Shown here piece by piece: positions 37,639 to 45,569 of a DNA stretch of 64,000 nt. The stretch is taken from the NCBI RefSeq assembly GCF_024199845.1, contig NZ_JANADO010000001.1, positions 7,998,001 through 8,062,000 on the forward strand. The letters run 5' to 3'. The position numbers and the translations under genes were made by a program. The DNA comes from Bradyrhizobium sp. CCGB12. GTDB lineage: Bacteria > Pseudomonadota > Alphaproteobacteria > Rhizobiales > Xanthobacteraceae. The notes beneath the pieces were generated by a model. That model was not told the DNA's origin and did no database searches. It worked only from the letters and a program-made list of their open reading frames with translations. Every line of letters begins with the position of its first letter. Positions within the stretch are counted from its first letter, which is position 1.

Positions 37639-38178
37639 GTGACGACCCAGAGTGCCGCAATACCAGCGTTCAAGCCGGACAGCGCCGGTCCCGCGCTGAC
37701 GGCGTCGCTGCTCGTCACGCTGATTGCCGCAGCAACCATCGCGGGCGCCTGGTTCTTCCAACTGGTGCTGGAGATCCTGCCCTGTCCGCTCTGCCTGGAG
37801 CAGCGTTACGCCTATTATCTCGCGATCCCGCTCGGCGCCCTCACGGCGCTTGCGGCCAGGAGCGGCGCGCCGCGGCCGCTGCTGCTCGCGGGCCTTGCGA
37901 TCCTCATCCTGGCGACGCTCGCCAATGCCGGTCTCGGCGCCTACCACTCCGGTGTCGAATGGGGATTTTGGCAGGGGCCGACCGACTGCTCCGGTCCCGT
38001 CGTCAATCTCGGCAACGCTGGCGACCTTTTCTCGCGGCTCGACACGGTGAAGGTGGTCCGCTGCGACGAGGTGCAGTGGCGCTTCCTCGGCCTCTCGCTG
38101 GCCGGCTATAACGTGCTGATCTCGCTGTTGATGGCCGCGATCGCCGCGTGGGGATTCGTGCGGACGGCGAAGCGCTAG
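37639..38178 (+). CDS. dsbB: Disulfide bond formation protein B
   Basis: Inner-membrane DsbB of 179 residues with four helices, which re-oxidises DsbA and passes electrons to quinone. The first redox pair is Cys49-Pro-Leu-Cys52 in LPCPLCLEQR; the second loop carries Cys117 (PTDCSG) and Cys142 (VRCDEVQW), as expected. The GTG at 37639 gives the standard N-terminus. A DsbA-like protein is encoded 4 kb downstream at 42195, a possible partner. Confidence 0.92.
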   Translation: MTTQSAAIPAFKPDSAGPALTASLLVTLIAAATIAGAWFFQLVLEILPCPLCLEQRYAYYLAIPLGALTALAARSGAPRPLLLAGLAILILATLANAGLGAYHSGVEWGFWQGPTDCSGPVVNLGNAGDLFSRLDTVKVVRCDEVQWRFLGLSLAGYNVLISLLMAAIAAWGFVRTAKR

Positions 38179-38187
38179 GTATGCTGC

Positions 38188-38286
38188 CGTAGGGTGGGCA
38201 AAGGCGCGCTCTTCGCGCCGTGCCCACCACTCATCAACATTCGCGCCAGTCGCTGGTGGGCACGCTTCGCTTTGCCCACCCTACGG
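38188..38286. repeat. Palindromic repeat CGTAGGGTGGGC ... GCCCACCCTACGG
   Basis: The outer arms CGTAGGGTGGGCAAAG and CTTTGCCCACCCTACGG are inverted. Inner segments GTGCCCACCA and TGGTGGGCAC are also self-complementary. It lies between convergent dsbB and the AbrB-type gene and may terminate both. Confidence 0.75.
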
Positions 38287-38300
38287 GAGCTGGGCCCCCG

Positions 38301-39386
38301 TCAATCATCCACGTCATCCTGCGTGCGCCCGAACAGGTGTACGATACCGGGGGTTGCGATCGTCACGAAGACGAAGCGCGACAGGTGATGGGCGCCGACG
38401 AAGATCGGATCGATGTGCAGCGTCAGGGCCAGCGCCAGCATCGCATCCATCGCGCCCGGCGCGAAGGCGACGACGACGTCGGAAAACTTCACTTGCGTGG
38501 TGAGCGCGACGATGCCGACGAAGATGGCGGAGACCGCGATGGCCACAGTGAACGACCCCAGCGCCGCATTGATGTGACCTGCAAGCGTCTTGATCCGCAT
38601 CCGCGCAAAACGGCTGCCGATCAGGGCGCCGATCCCGACCAGCGCGACGCCGCGTACCCAGTTCGGCAGACCGCCCTCGACCCAGTCGGCGCCATGCAGC
38701 GCGCTGGAGGCGATCATCGCGCCGAACATCCAGCTGGCCGGAAACTTGATCAGCCGCAGGAAGAGCGCCGCAGCGAGCGAAGCCGCGACCAGCACCACGA
38801 GGTCGAGCGGCGAGGCGATGGTCGTCGTCAGCGACGGTGCGGCAGAGGGCGCGACGCCTGCAATCGCCAGCACCATCGGCAGCGCCGCGGTGAGGATGAT
38901 GACGCGCATGGTCTGCACCACCGCGATGCCCGGCAGGTCGGCGCCGCGCTCGACCGCCAGGATCGTGATCTGCGACAGCGCGCCGGGGCTGCCGGCAAGG
39001 AAGGCCGAGGTGCGGTCCCAGCCATGGACGCGCTGGAGGTAATAGCTCGAGCCGAAGGTCGAGCAGAAGGTCGCGAGCGCAAGCAGTCCGATGGTGACGG
39101 GATAGGCGCTGACCTGCTGGATCAAATGACGCGAGACGACCGAGCCCAGCGAAATGCCGAGCAGCACCAGCACGGTCTGGGTCAGGATCGGCGGCAGCGC
39201 CAGCTGGCGGCCGGCGATTGCGGCGATCCCGACCGCGATCATCGAGCCCGAGATCAGCCCGCCGGGAAGGCCGGCGAGCAGAAACGCGAGGCCGCCGACG
39301 GTGCCGATGACAAGCGTCTCCATCGTGCTCAAGACGTTGGCACGGCTCGGCCATTCGAACGGCAGGGAGGCGACGATTTGTTTCAC
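38301..39386 (-). CDS. AbrB-family membrane transporter
   Basis: Polytopic inner-membrane protein of 361 residues in the AbrB family (PF05145; unrelated to the Bacillus regulator AbrB). It has about ten helices arranged as two similar halves: GGLAFLLAGLPGGLISGSM and GSPGALSQITILAVERGADLPGIAVVQTMRV in the first, FPASWMFGAMIASSALH and FAPGAMDAMLALALTLHIDP in the second. Members are sometimes mislabelled ammonia monooxygenase. Substrate unknown. The start at 39386 leaves a short cytoplasmic N-terminus; METLVIG at residue 22 is an alternative. Confidence 0.88.
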   Translation of the reverse strand: MKQIVASLPFEWPSRANVLSTMETLVIGTVGGLAFLLAGLPGGLISGSMIAVGIAAIAGRQLALPPILTQTVLVLLGISLGSVVSRHLIQQVSAYPVTIGLLALATFCSTFGSSYYLQRVHGWDRTSAFLAGSPGALSQITILAVERGADLPGIAVVQTMRVIILTAALPMVLAIAGVAPSAAPSLTTTIASPLDLVVLVAASLAAALFLRLIKFPASWMFGAMIASSALHGADWVEGGLPNWVRGVALVGIGALIGSRFARMRIKTLAGHINAALGSFTVAIAVSAIFVGIVALTTQVKFSDVVVAFAPGAMDAMLALALTLHIDPIFVGAHHLSRFVFVTIATPGIVHLFGRTQDDVDD

Positions 39387-39485
39387 GCCACCTTATCGCA
39401 AATCAGCCAAAGGCGCACAATTGCAGGCTCGTCATGCCGCAATGCGCACGCCTTTCACTAATGCTCGCGGAGGATCGTGACGGAT

Positions 39486-39773
39486 TTACTTCTTGTCGGC
39501 GGCGGGGGCGGCGGTGCCGGCCTTCGCTTCCTTCTTGCACTCGCGGCGGAATTTCTTGCGCTCCTTGCCCTTCAATCCCTTGGCGTCCGCCTGCTTGGAG
39601 CATTCGAGCGATTCCGCCGAACGCTCCTTCGACGCCTTCTTGTCGGCGGTGGCGGCGGCAGCGTCGGTCTTTGCATCGGTCTTGGCTGCCGGCGCGGCGG
39701 TCTGTGCGAAGGCGGTGCCGGTGACGAGCACGGAGGCGAGCGCGATGGCGGCGAGGCGGGACGTGAAGGTCAT
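39486..39773 (-). CDS. PsiF-like small secreted protein
   Basis: A 95-residue exported protein. The signal peptide is TFTSRLAAIALASVLVTGTAFAQ. The mature part has an Ala/Lys/Asp-rich stretch and then ECSKQADAKGLKGKERKKF with a second Cys (RRECKKEAK), the CSxxAxxxxLxGxxRxxFxxxC pattern of PsiF repeats. PsiF is phosphate-starvation-inducible in E. coli, but induction here is not shown. It is divergent from another Cys-pair secreted protein at 39971. Confidence 0.78.
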   Translation of the reverse strand: MTFTSRLAAIALASVLVTGTAFAQTAAPAAKTDAKTDAAAATADKKASKERSAESLECSKQADAKGLKGKERKKFRRECKKEAKAGTAAPAADKK

Positions 39774-39970
39774 GTGTTGCACTCTTGCGAGAATTGCGAA
39801 GGGCTGCGACCGTCGGCCTGCGTTGCTGAACGCGACATGAATGAGTCGAGCGGCGGGATCACTATATTTTGCCGGCGCAACTCATCGCATCCTTGTCGCA
39901 AGCGGCCGGCACGCTAGGATAGCAATCCTCGTTTCACTTCCGTCAGGGAAGACCAAGAGGAGACCCAGGG

Positions 39971-40462
39971 ATGACCATTCAGACAAAATTGTTGTGTGCG
40001 ATTGCAGCGTCGGGTGTCGCGGCATTGGTGGTGAGCGCGCCGGCGCAGGCACTGACGTCGCAGGAGTGCAGCGCAAAATATCAGGCGGCCAAGAAGGACG
40101 GCTCGCTCGGCACCATGAAGTGGAATGACTTCCGCAAGGCCCAGTGCGGTGCGGACGCAACGCCTGCCGCTGCGCCCTCCGCGGCTGCGCCGGCCGCACC
40201 CGCCGCCCCTGCCGAGCCGAAGCAGGCAAAGAAGGAGGCCGCGCCGGCCGCTTTGCCGACGCTGCCGGCCGGACCGGCGATCTATCCGAACGCGGTCGAT
40301 CCGAAATATGCCAAGGAGACCCCCGGCAAGGCACGTCTGCATACCTGTGTCGACCAGTACAATGCCAACAAGACGAGCAATGGCAATGGCGGTTTGAAGT
40401 GGATCCAGAAGGGCGGCGGCTATTACAGCGAATGCACCAAGAAGCTGAAGGGCGCCGCCTGA
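39971..40462 (+). CDS. Secreted protein with two Cys-pair modules (PsiF-like)
   Basis: A 163-residue exported protein. The signal peptide is AIAASGVAALVVSAPAQALT. Two similar modules flank an Ala/Pro linker: module one runs ECSAKYQAAKKDGSLGTMKW to KAQC; module two runs TCVDQYNANKTSNGNGGLKW to SECTKKL. Each has paired cysteines separated by ~25-30 residues, similar in layout to PsiF repeats. An AGGAGACCCAGGG site precedes the ATG. Function unknown. Confidence 0.72.
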   Translation: MTIQTKLLCAIAASGVAALVVSAPAQALTSQECSAKYQAAKKDGSLGTMKWNDFRKAQCGADATPAAAPSAAAPAAPAAPAEPKQAKKEAAPAALPTLPAGPAIYPNAVDPKYAKETPGKARLHTCVDQYNANKTSNGNGGLKWIQKGGGYYSECTKKLKGAA

Positions 40463-40486
40463 GCTTCGACATGACGCGACAACGCG

Positions 40487-40514
40487 ATGGCCGGAGTCAA
40501 GCTCCGGCCATTTC
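40487..40514. terminator. Bidirectional hairpin between convergent genes
   Basis: ATGGCCGGAG and CTCCGGCCAT pair over 10 bp with a 4-5-base loop, followed by TTTC rightward. It lies between the convergent secreted-protein and TetR genes and can serve both. Confidence 0.6.
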
Positions 40515-40529
40515 GCTTGGTCCAGTCAT

Positions 40530-41078
40530 CTAATTCAACAACTTCTCGGCCGATTTCGCCACGAGCTGCGACCGCTTGCGCGGGCCGCGCTCGACGAACA
40601 ACAGGCTCTGGCCGAAAATGAAGCAGTAGAACAGGAAGGCTTGCGCCTCGGCCTCCTCGGCCGCAAGGCCGGTCGCGCGATAGAGCTCGGCAACGTGCTT
40701 CAGCCGCGCTGCGTCCACGCTCGCCACCGCTGCCGCCGCGCCCTCATCCGAGCGAGCCCATTGCCGGATCGCAAGCTCGATCGCCATGCCCTCCGGGTTA
40801 AGCCGCTCGGAATAGAGCTGGATCAGCGCCTTCAACCGCTCGCGGGGCTCTTGTCCCTCGAGACTCGTCTGCTGCGCGATCGCCGCGGCGCGTCCCTGCC
40901 GCCAGCGCTGCAGAATGGCTTCGAGCAGTGCGGCCCGGTCGGCGAAGCGACGATAGAAACCGCCCTTGGTGACCCCGAGGTTCTTGGCGAGCACCTCGAC
41001 CCGCACGCCCTCGACCCCCGAGCGAGCGAGCTCGGTAAACCCTGCCTCGACCCAGACATCGCCCTTGCCGTCGCTCAT
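40530..41078 (-). CDS. TetR-family transcriptional regulator
   Basis: A 182-residue TetR/AcrR repressor. The N-terminal helix-turn-helix is LAKNLGVTKGGFYRRFADRAALLEAI; the C-terminal ligand/dimer domain is helical with no close family hallmark. It is divergent from two hotdog thioesterase genes. Two palindromic sites lie in the 110-bp shared promoter, one near its own start, so it very likely represses itself and the thioesterases. Ligands could be acyl-CoAs or free fatty acids (inference). Confidence 0.92.
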   Translation of the reverse strand: MSDGKGDVWVEAGFTELARSGVEGVRVEVLAKNLGVTKGGFYRRFADRAALLEAILQRWRQGRAAAIAQQTSLEGQEPRERLKALIQLYSERLNPEGMAIELAIRQWARSDEGAAAAVASVDAARLKHVAELYRATGLAAEEAEAQAFLFYCFIFGQSLLFVERGPRKRSQLVAKSAEKLLN

Positions 41079-41098
41079 GAAGGAAGCCTCGCCGATTC

Positions 41099-41117
41099 TT
41101 GATACGGTGCCGTATTG
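41099..41117. promoter_or_regulatory. Putative TetR operator 1
   Basis: Contains ATACGGTGCCGTAT, arms ATACGG/CCGTAT around a TG centre. It lies about 20 bp upstream of the tetR start codon and shares the ATACG half-site with operator 2. Confidence 0.65.
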
Positions 41118-41134
41118 CTAGCGCGCCGGACCTC

Positions 41135-41152
41135 TGATACGCTACCGTATCA
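41135..41152. promoter_or_regulatory. Putative TetR operator 2
   Basis: TGATACGCTACCGTATCA: 7-bp arms TGATACG/CGTATCA with a 4-base centre. It lies about 36 bp upstream of the first thioesterase start. Centre-to-centre spacing to operator 1 is about 35 bp. Confidence 0.7.
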
Positions 41153-41188
41153 ACGATCAAAGGCCCAAGACGACAGGGAGAAATTGCG

Positions 41189-41617
41189 ATGGAGCAGGAG
41201 GCGACCTATCGCGGGACGGTTTATCCGTGGCAATGCGATCACGTCGGCCACATGAACATCATGTGGTACGTCGGCAAGTTCGACGAAGCCAACTGGAATC
41301 TGTTCGCCCGGCTCGGGCTGACGCCGAGTTATCTGCGCAGCTCCGGCCGCGGCATGGCCGCGGTGCAGCAGAACATCGCCTACAAGCGCGAGCTGCTCGC
41401 CGGCGACATCGTCGAGATCCGCAGTCACCTGCTCGAGATCAGCGACAAGTCGATTCGGTTCCGGCACGAGATGAGGAACGCCGAGACCGGCGAGATTGCC
41501 GCGACGTGCGAGATCACGGGCGTGCACATGGATCGCAGCCAGCGCAAGTCAACGCCGTTCGCCGACGCTATCCGCGAGACTGCGTTGCGGCATCTTGCCG
41601 AGCCGGTCGAGGTCTAA
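41189..41617 (+). CDS. Acyl-CoA thioesterase (4HBT hotdog)
   Basis: Single-domain hotdog protein of 142 residues, of the 4-hydroxybenzoyl-CoA thioesterase/YbgC kind. The active-site region is CDHVGHMNIMWYVGKFDEANW, with the characteristic D-x-x-x-H-x-N arrangement. It probably hydrolyses acyl- or aryl-CoA. It is first in a two-gene unit with a PaaI-like thioesterase (3 bp apart) and faces a TetR gene across shared operators. Confidence 0.88.
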   Translation: MEQEATYRGTVYPWQCDHVGHMNIMWYVGKFDEANWNLFARLGLTPSYLRSSGRGMAAVQQNIAYKRELLAGDIVEIRSHLLEISDKSIRFRHEMRNAETGEIAATCEITGVHMDRSQRKSTPFADAIRETALRHLAEPVEV

Positions 41618-41620
41618 GCC

Positions 41621-42097
41621 ATGGCTGCATTCGAGCCCAAAAACCCCGGCTATCGCGCGGCTGCCATTGCCATGTTCGACGGCCAGCCGGCGATGCACAC
41701 GCTGGGCATTGTGATCGTCCGCCTTGCACCGGGCGAGGTCGAATTGGCCATGCTGCATTCGCCGGCCTTCACGCAGCAGAACGGCTTTGTTCATGCCGGT
41801 ATCATCACGGCAGGCCTCGACAATGCCTGCGGGGTCGCCGCCTTCACCCTGATGCCACGCGAGGCCGACATCCTCACGGTCGAGTTCAAGACCACGCTGC
41901 TTGCGCCCGCCCGCGGCGAGCGCTTGGTCTTCAAGGCCGAGGTGGTCAAACCCGGCCGCACGCTGACCTTCTGCGAGGCCAGGGCCTTTGCCGAGCACGA
42001 GGGCAAGACGACGTTAGTTGCGACCATGACGGGGACGCTGATGGCGATGCTGCCGCGCGCCGCGGCTTCGCAAGCGCCGGCCGCGACCCGGGCATAG
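41621..42097 (+). CDS. PaaI-like hotdog thioesterase
   Basis: A 158-residue hotdog thioesterase of the PaaI type. The catalytic segment is GFVHAGIITAGLDNACGVAAF, with the HxG and downstream acidic residue expected of the family. Later residues TVEFKTTLLAPARGERLVFKAEV form the hotdog strands. PaaI enzymes clear aryl-CoA esters in phenylacetate breakdown, but no paa genes are here. It is probably translated together with the preceding thioesterase. Confidence 0.88.
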   Translation: MAAFEPKNPGYRAAAIAMFDGQPAMHTLGIVIVRLAPGEVELAMLHSPAFTQQNGFVHAGIITAGLDNACGVAAFTLMPREADILTVEFKTTLLAPARGERLVFKAEVVKPGRTLTFCEARAFAEHEGKTTLVATMTGTLMAMLPRAAASQAPAATRA

Positions 42098-42194
42098 CAT
42101 GGCGATGACATCGCACCCGCAACGCTCTATATGACGCGTAACATTTCCGGTCCTGAGCCGTATTTGCGCAGATGGGACCGAAACGGGACGAGAT

Positions 42195-42854
42195 ATGGCT
42201 GGATTCAGAAATAAGGACCTCGTGCCGACCCGGCGTACCGCGCTGACGCTGATCGGGGCTGGCGCCTTGGCGGCGGGGGGGATCACTTCCGTGCGCGCGG
42301 CCGCCGATGATGACGAGGTGCTGACCGAAACCAAGGTGCTGCGCGATCCCGACACGCCGGTTGCCGGCAACCCCGACGGCAACATCACCATCGTTGAATG
42401 GTCCGACTACAATTGTCCCTATTGCCGCAAGCTCGAGCCCGAGCTGCGCCAGGTCGTCCAGGACGACGGCAAGGTGAGGCTGGTGATGAAGGACTGGCCG
42501 ATCCTCGGGCCGGTCTCGGTCACGGCGGCGCGGATCGCGCTCGCGGCGAAATACCAGGACAAGTATCACAAGGCCCATGACGCCATGATGGGTGTCAGCT
42601 CGCGCCTGACCGAACCGCGCATCAACGAGCTGCTGGCGGCAGCCGGTGTCGACATGGATCGGCTGAAGCGTGATCTCACCGACCGTGGCTCGGACATTGA
42701 TGCCCTCCTCAAGCGCAACAATGATCAGGCCGAAGCCTTTGGCTTCCGCGGCACGCCGTCCTTCATCGTCGGCAAGTACCGCGTCCCGGGCGTGCTCAGC
42801 ATGACCGAGTTCGAGCAGGTCATTGCCGACGCACGCAAGGCCAAGATGAACTGA
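42195..42854 (+). CDS. DsbA-family thiol-disulfide oxidoreductase
   Basis: Exported thioredoxin-fold protein of 219 residues. The N-terminus has a twin-arginine pair before a hydrophobic stretch (TRRTALTLIGAGALAAGG), so export may be by Tat or Sec. The active site is Cys74-Pro-Tyr-Cys77 in YNCPYCRKLEPEL, and the cis-Pro loop is RGTPSFIVGK. The insert between is helical, as in DsbA and DsbG-like proteins. DsbB at 37639 is a plausible partner. A strong terminator follows. Confidence 0.9.
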   Translation: MAGFRNKDLVPTRRTALTLIGAGALAAGGITSVRAAADDDEVLTETKVLRDPDTPVAGNPDGNITIVEWSDYNCPYCRKLEPELRQVVQDDGKVRLVMKDWPILGPVSVTAARIALAAKYQDKYHKAHDAMMGVSSRLTEPRINELLAAAGVDMDRLKRDLTDRGSDIDALLKRNNDQAEAFGFRGTPSFIVGKYRVPGVLSMTEFEQVIADARKAKMN

Positions 42855-42880
42855 GCCGAGCGATATTCATCGCGCAACGC

Positions 42881-42916
42881 AAAGGCGCCGCCGCGGACTC
42901 GCGACGGCGCCTTTTT
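42881..42916 (+). terminator. Rho-independent terminator
   Basis: AAAGGCGCCG and CGGCGCCTTTTT form a 9-10-bp GC-rich stem followed by a run of five T. It ends the DsbA-like gene and, as a palindrome, could also serve the convergent gene. Confidence 0.85.
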
Positions 42917-42931
42917 CATCATGTGGCGTTG

Positions 42932-43138
42932 TTACTTCGACGAGATCCGGACCCAGTCCTTGTGCGCGCGGTCGCGCAGCGCGTCCCAATCGGCCTTGGC
43001 GACATCCCAGTTCACGATTGTGCGGTTGGTGGTCGCGACCTCGCCATTGGCGACCGACGACGTCTGCATGGAATCATAGACGTAGACGCCGCCCGCAAGC
43101 AGCAGCGCGCCCAGGATCATTCCGAAAAAAGTCTGCAT
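42932..43138 (-). CDS. Small membrane-anchored hypothetical protein
   Basis: A 68-residue protein with one N-terminal helix (FFGMILGALLLAGGVYVYDSM) and a ~45-residue soluble part (EVATTNRTIVNWDVAKADWDALRDRAHKDWVRIS). A GGAGGTTTCGC site precedes the ATG. Convergent with the DsbA-like gene across a terminator. Similar single-helix proteins are common in Bradyrhizobium; no function is known. Confidence 0.7.
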   Translation of the reverse strand: MQTFFGMILGALLLAGGVYVYDSMQTSSVANGEVATTNRTIVNWDVAKADWDALRDRAHKDWVRISSK

Positions 43139-43222
43139 TTGCGAAACCTCCGGTGACGGGCGGATAACGTCGGCCCGGAGTGATGGTTCCGCGGCAGTAA
43201 GGCGCAGGTAAGGACGGATCGT

Positions 43223-44293
43223 TCATGTCTCATTCAGCCACTCCAGCAGCTCCGCATTGATCTCGCGCGGATAGGTGTGGCTGAGGTCGTCGATCTCCCG
43301 ATAGGTGACGTCGGCGCCGGCGGCTGACAGCGCCGCCTGGGTCTGTCGCGCAGTCTGCACCGGAAACATCCAGTCGAGCTTGCCGTGGGTGATGAAGACA
43401 GGCAGGCCCTGCATGCGCGCGGCGTCCGCCATTTCCGCCATCAAGGGATGGAAGGTTGCCGACACCGGCGCAAGATGGGTGAACGGCGAGGCGCCGCCGA
43501 GGCCGGTGACGTAGCAGAAGGTGCCGCCGTCGCTCATGCCGGTCAGCAGCAGGCGCGAGGCGTCGATGCTCCAGCGGCTGCGCACGGTCTCGAGGATGCG
43601 CAGGAGGTTCGGCGTGTCGCTGTCGTCGCCCATCAGCGCCCAGGTCGGGCCGGTCGCGGTCGGTGCGACCAGGATCGCGCCGAGGCTGCGCGCGTCGCGC
43701 AGCCAGCTCCACAGGAAACCGCGTCCGTTGCCGCTGCCGCCATGCAGCGCCATCACCAGCGGCATGGCCCGCTCGGGCGTGTAATATTCGGGCACATAGA
43801 CCGAGAAGCCGCCGCGGCTGCCGGGCTCATTGTGATCGTGGGAGATACCGGTGTGCTCGCTTGCGCCGGCTTCGAGTCGCGATAACAGGTCGACATTCTC
43901 GCGATTGGCGGCGTTGAGGAAGAAGCTGCTCACCGGGGGAAACTGCACCGCCAGCGGATAGAGTGCCTCCTGCGCGCGTGGCACGTGGCGCAGCGCGCGG
44001 AACAACGCGACGAGATCGCCATTGCCGCGCTCGACCTCGCGAATGCCGGCAAAGGCGGTGAGCGTCTCGTTGCAGGCTTGATCGAGCCGGCCGCGCAGCC
44101 CGGCGAACTGCTCCGGCCAGTCGCCGATCGCCGCGCGGGCCGTTTGCAGCGCCTCGTCCGGCGCGCCGATCGCGTTCATCATGGAAGCGAAGGCCGGCGG
44201 GTGCAGGTGCCGCTGGAAGAAGCCGAGCGCTTCCAGCGCATCGAGTAGCGGCGGCAACACGGCCACGATGTCGTCCACGACGGCCTCGGTCAT
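43223..44293 (-). CDS. Alpha/beta hydrolase (esterase) with N-terminal helical extension
   Basis: A 356-residue cytoplasmic hydrolase. The first ~150 residues are helical and unlike known esterase cores; the rest is an alpha/beta fold with oxyanion motif ALHGGSGNGRG, nucleophile GMSDGG (Ser254), HGKLDWMFP (Asp307) and DLSHTYP (His339), as in PHB-depolymerase/phospholipase-carboxylesterase enzymes. GAGGAAG precedes the ATG. It begins 21 bp after the HtrA-like pseudoprotease gene, so the two are likely one transcript. Substrate unknown. Confidence 0.85.
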   Translation of the reverse strand: MTEAVVDDIVAVLPPLLDALEALGFFQRHLHPPAFASMMNAIGAPDEALQTARAAIGDWPEQFAGLRGRLDQACNETLTAFAGIREVERGNGDLVALFRALRHVPRAQEALYPLAVQFPPVSSFFLNAANRENVDLLSRLEAGASEHTGISHDHNEPGSRGGFSVYVPEYYTPERAMPLVMALHGGSGNGRGFLWSWLRDARSLGAILVAPTATGPTWALMGDDSDTPNLLRILETVRSRWSIDASRLLLTGMSDGGTFCYVTGLGGASPFTHLAPVSATFHPLMAEMADAARMQGLPVFITHGKLDWMFPVQTARQTQAALSAAGADVTYREIDDLSHTYPREINAELLEWLNET

Positions 44294-44314
44294 CGCCGCT
44301 TCCTCTAGCCCGGG

Positions 44315-45286
44315 TCAGTGCAGCTTCGGCGCCTTCAGAAGCTTGAAGCGGTCGGTCGAGGTCACCGTGACGTCGAATGTGACGCCTTCGTGATGTACGG
44401 TGAGCGGCACGTCGACGCCGGCGGCGCCGAGCGCCCACATCTTCTTGTAGAAGGCGGTCTGACTCGTAACCTTGTCGCCGTTCACGGCGAGGATGACATC
44501 GCCGGTCTTGAGCTCGGCGCGGGCGGCTGGGCCGTTGGCGGAGATCCCGATCACCACCACGCGGTTGTCGATCTCGGTCGAGAAAAGCCCGAGCCAGGGC
44601 CGTGCCGGCTTGTTGACGCGGCCGAATTTGCGCAAGTCCTCCAGGATCGGCTTCAAGAGGTCGATCGGCACGATCATGTTGACGTGCTCGGCGTTGCCGT
44701 CGCGTTCGCGCTCGAGCTGGAGCGAGCCGATCCCGATCAACTCGCCGCGTTCGTTGAGGAGCGCCGTGCCGCCCCAGTTCGGATGTGCGGGATAGGTGAA
44801 GACGGCCTCATCCAGCAGATATTCCCAGTAGCCGGCGAATTCCTGCTTGGCCACGATCTGGCTCGCAACCGATCGCGTGCGGCCGCCGGCGCCGCCGACC
44901 ACGACGCGGTCGCCGATCCGCGTTTCCGCCGATGTCCCAAGCGTCAGGGGTTCGACGTCGAGCTCGCCAAGCGCCTGCACGAGACCGAAGCCGGTGACGG
45001 AATCGAAACCGAGCGCATGCCCTTCGACCACACGCCCGTCGGCGAGGTGCAGCCATACCGATTCAGCCTCGGTGATGAGGTAGCCGATGGTGAGCACCAG
45101 CCCGTGGTCGATCACGACGCCGTTGCCGGCACGTTCGGTGCCCAGCGTCTCGGCGCTGAAGGCGTCCGGCGGAATGATGGCGTGCAGGCCGACGACGGAG
45201 GCGAGCGCGCGGTCGAGATCGAAACCATAATCGCTCGCACGCGGCTGATTGGCCGGTGGCACTCTCCATTCGGTCAGTGCGGGCAT
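44315..45286 (-). CDS. HtrA-like pseudoprotease with PDZ domain
   Basis: A 323-residue protein with a trypsin-like HtrA domain (about 30-210) and a C-terminal PDZ (about 228-315: WLGLFSTEI, NGPAARAELKTGDVILAVNG). All three catalytic positions appear replaced: the His of NNHVV aligns with Tyr69 (LTIGYLI), the Asp of TDLA with Gly99 (TGFGLVQ) and the Ser of GNSGGP with Trp171 (PNWGGTAL). No signal peptide is seen, so it is probably cytoplasmic. AGGAGAA precedes the ATG. It sits in an operon with the hydrolase 21 bp downstream and may act as a scaffold. Confidence 0.82.
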   Translation of the reverse strand: MPALTEWRVPPANQPRASDYGFDLDRALASVVGLHAIIPPDAFSAETLGTERAGNGVVIDHGLVLTIGYLITEAESVWLHLADGRVVEGHALGFDSVTGFGLVQALGELDVEPLTLGTSAETRIGDRVVVGGAGGRTRSVASQIVAKQEFAGYWEYLLDEAVFTYPAHPNWGGTALLNERGELIGIGSLQLERERDGNAEHVNMIVPIDLLKPILEDLRKFGRVNKPARPWLGLFSTEIDNRVVVIGISANGPAARAELKTGDVILAVNGDKVTSQTAFYKKMWALGAAGVDVPLTVHHEGVTFDVTVTSTDRFKLLKAPKLH

Positions 45287-45569
45287 GGAGTTCTCCTGGC
45301 TGAGAGCATCGCTCCGCCGTGGCCGGCGGAACGACGCGCGAAGCACGCATAATTTAGGCTGGGGGACGCCGTCTTGAAAGCCTCGTTCCCAACTATTCGA
45401 GAGAACGCCGCGTGAAATCTTCGAAAGGCATCGCGGCGGTTCGTGCGCGGGTGGCAGCCGCCGCTCCGGCAGCCGCCGCATGGCTGGTGTCCGGCGAGGT
45501 GCTAGGCGCCGTGCCATGAAGCTGCTAACCATTGCCGCTTCGTTTGACCTTGGGATCACGGACCGAAGC

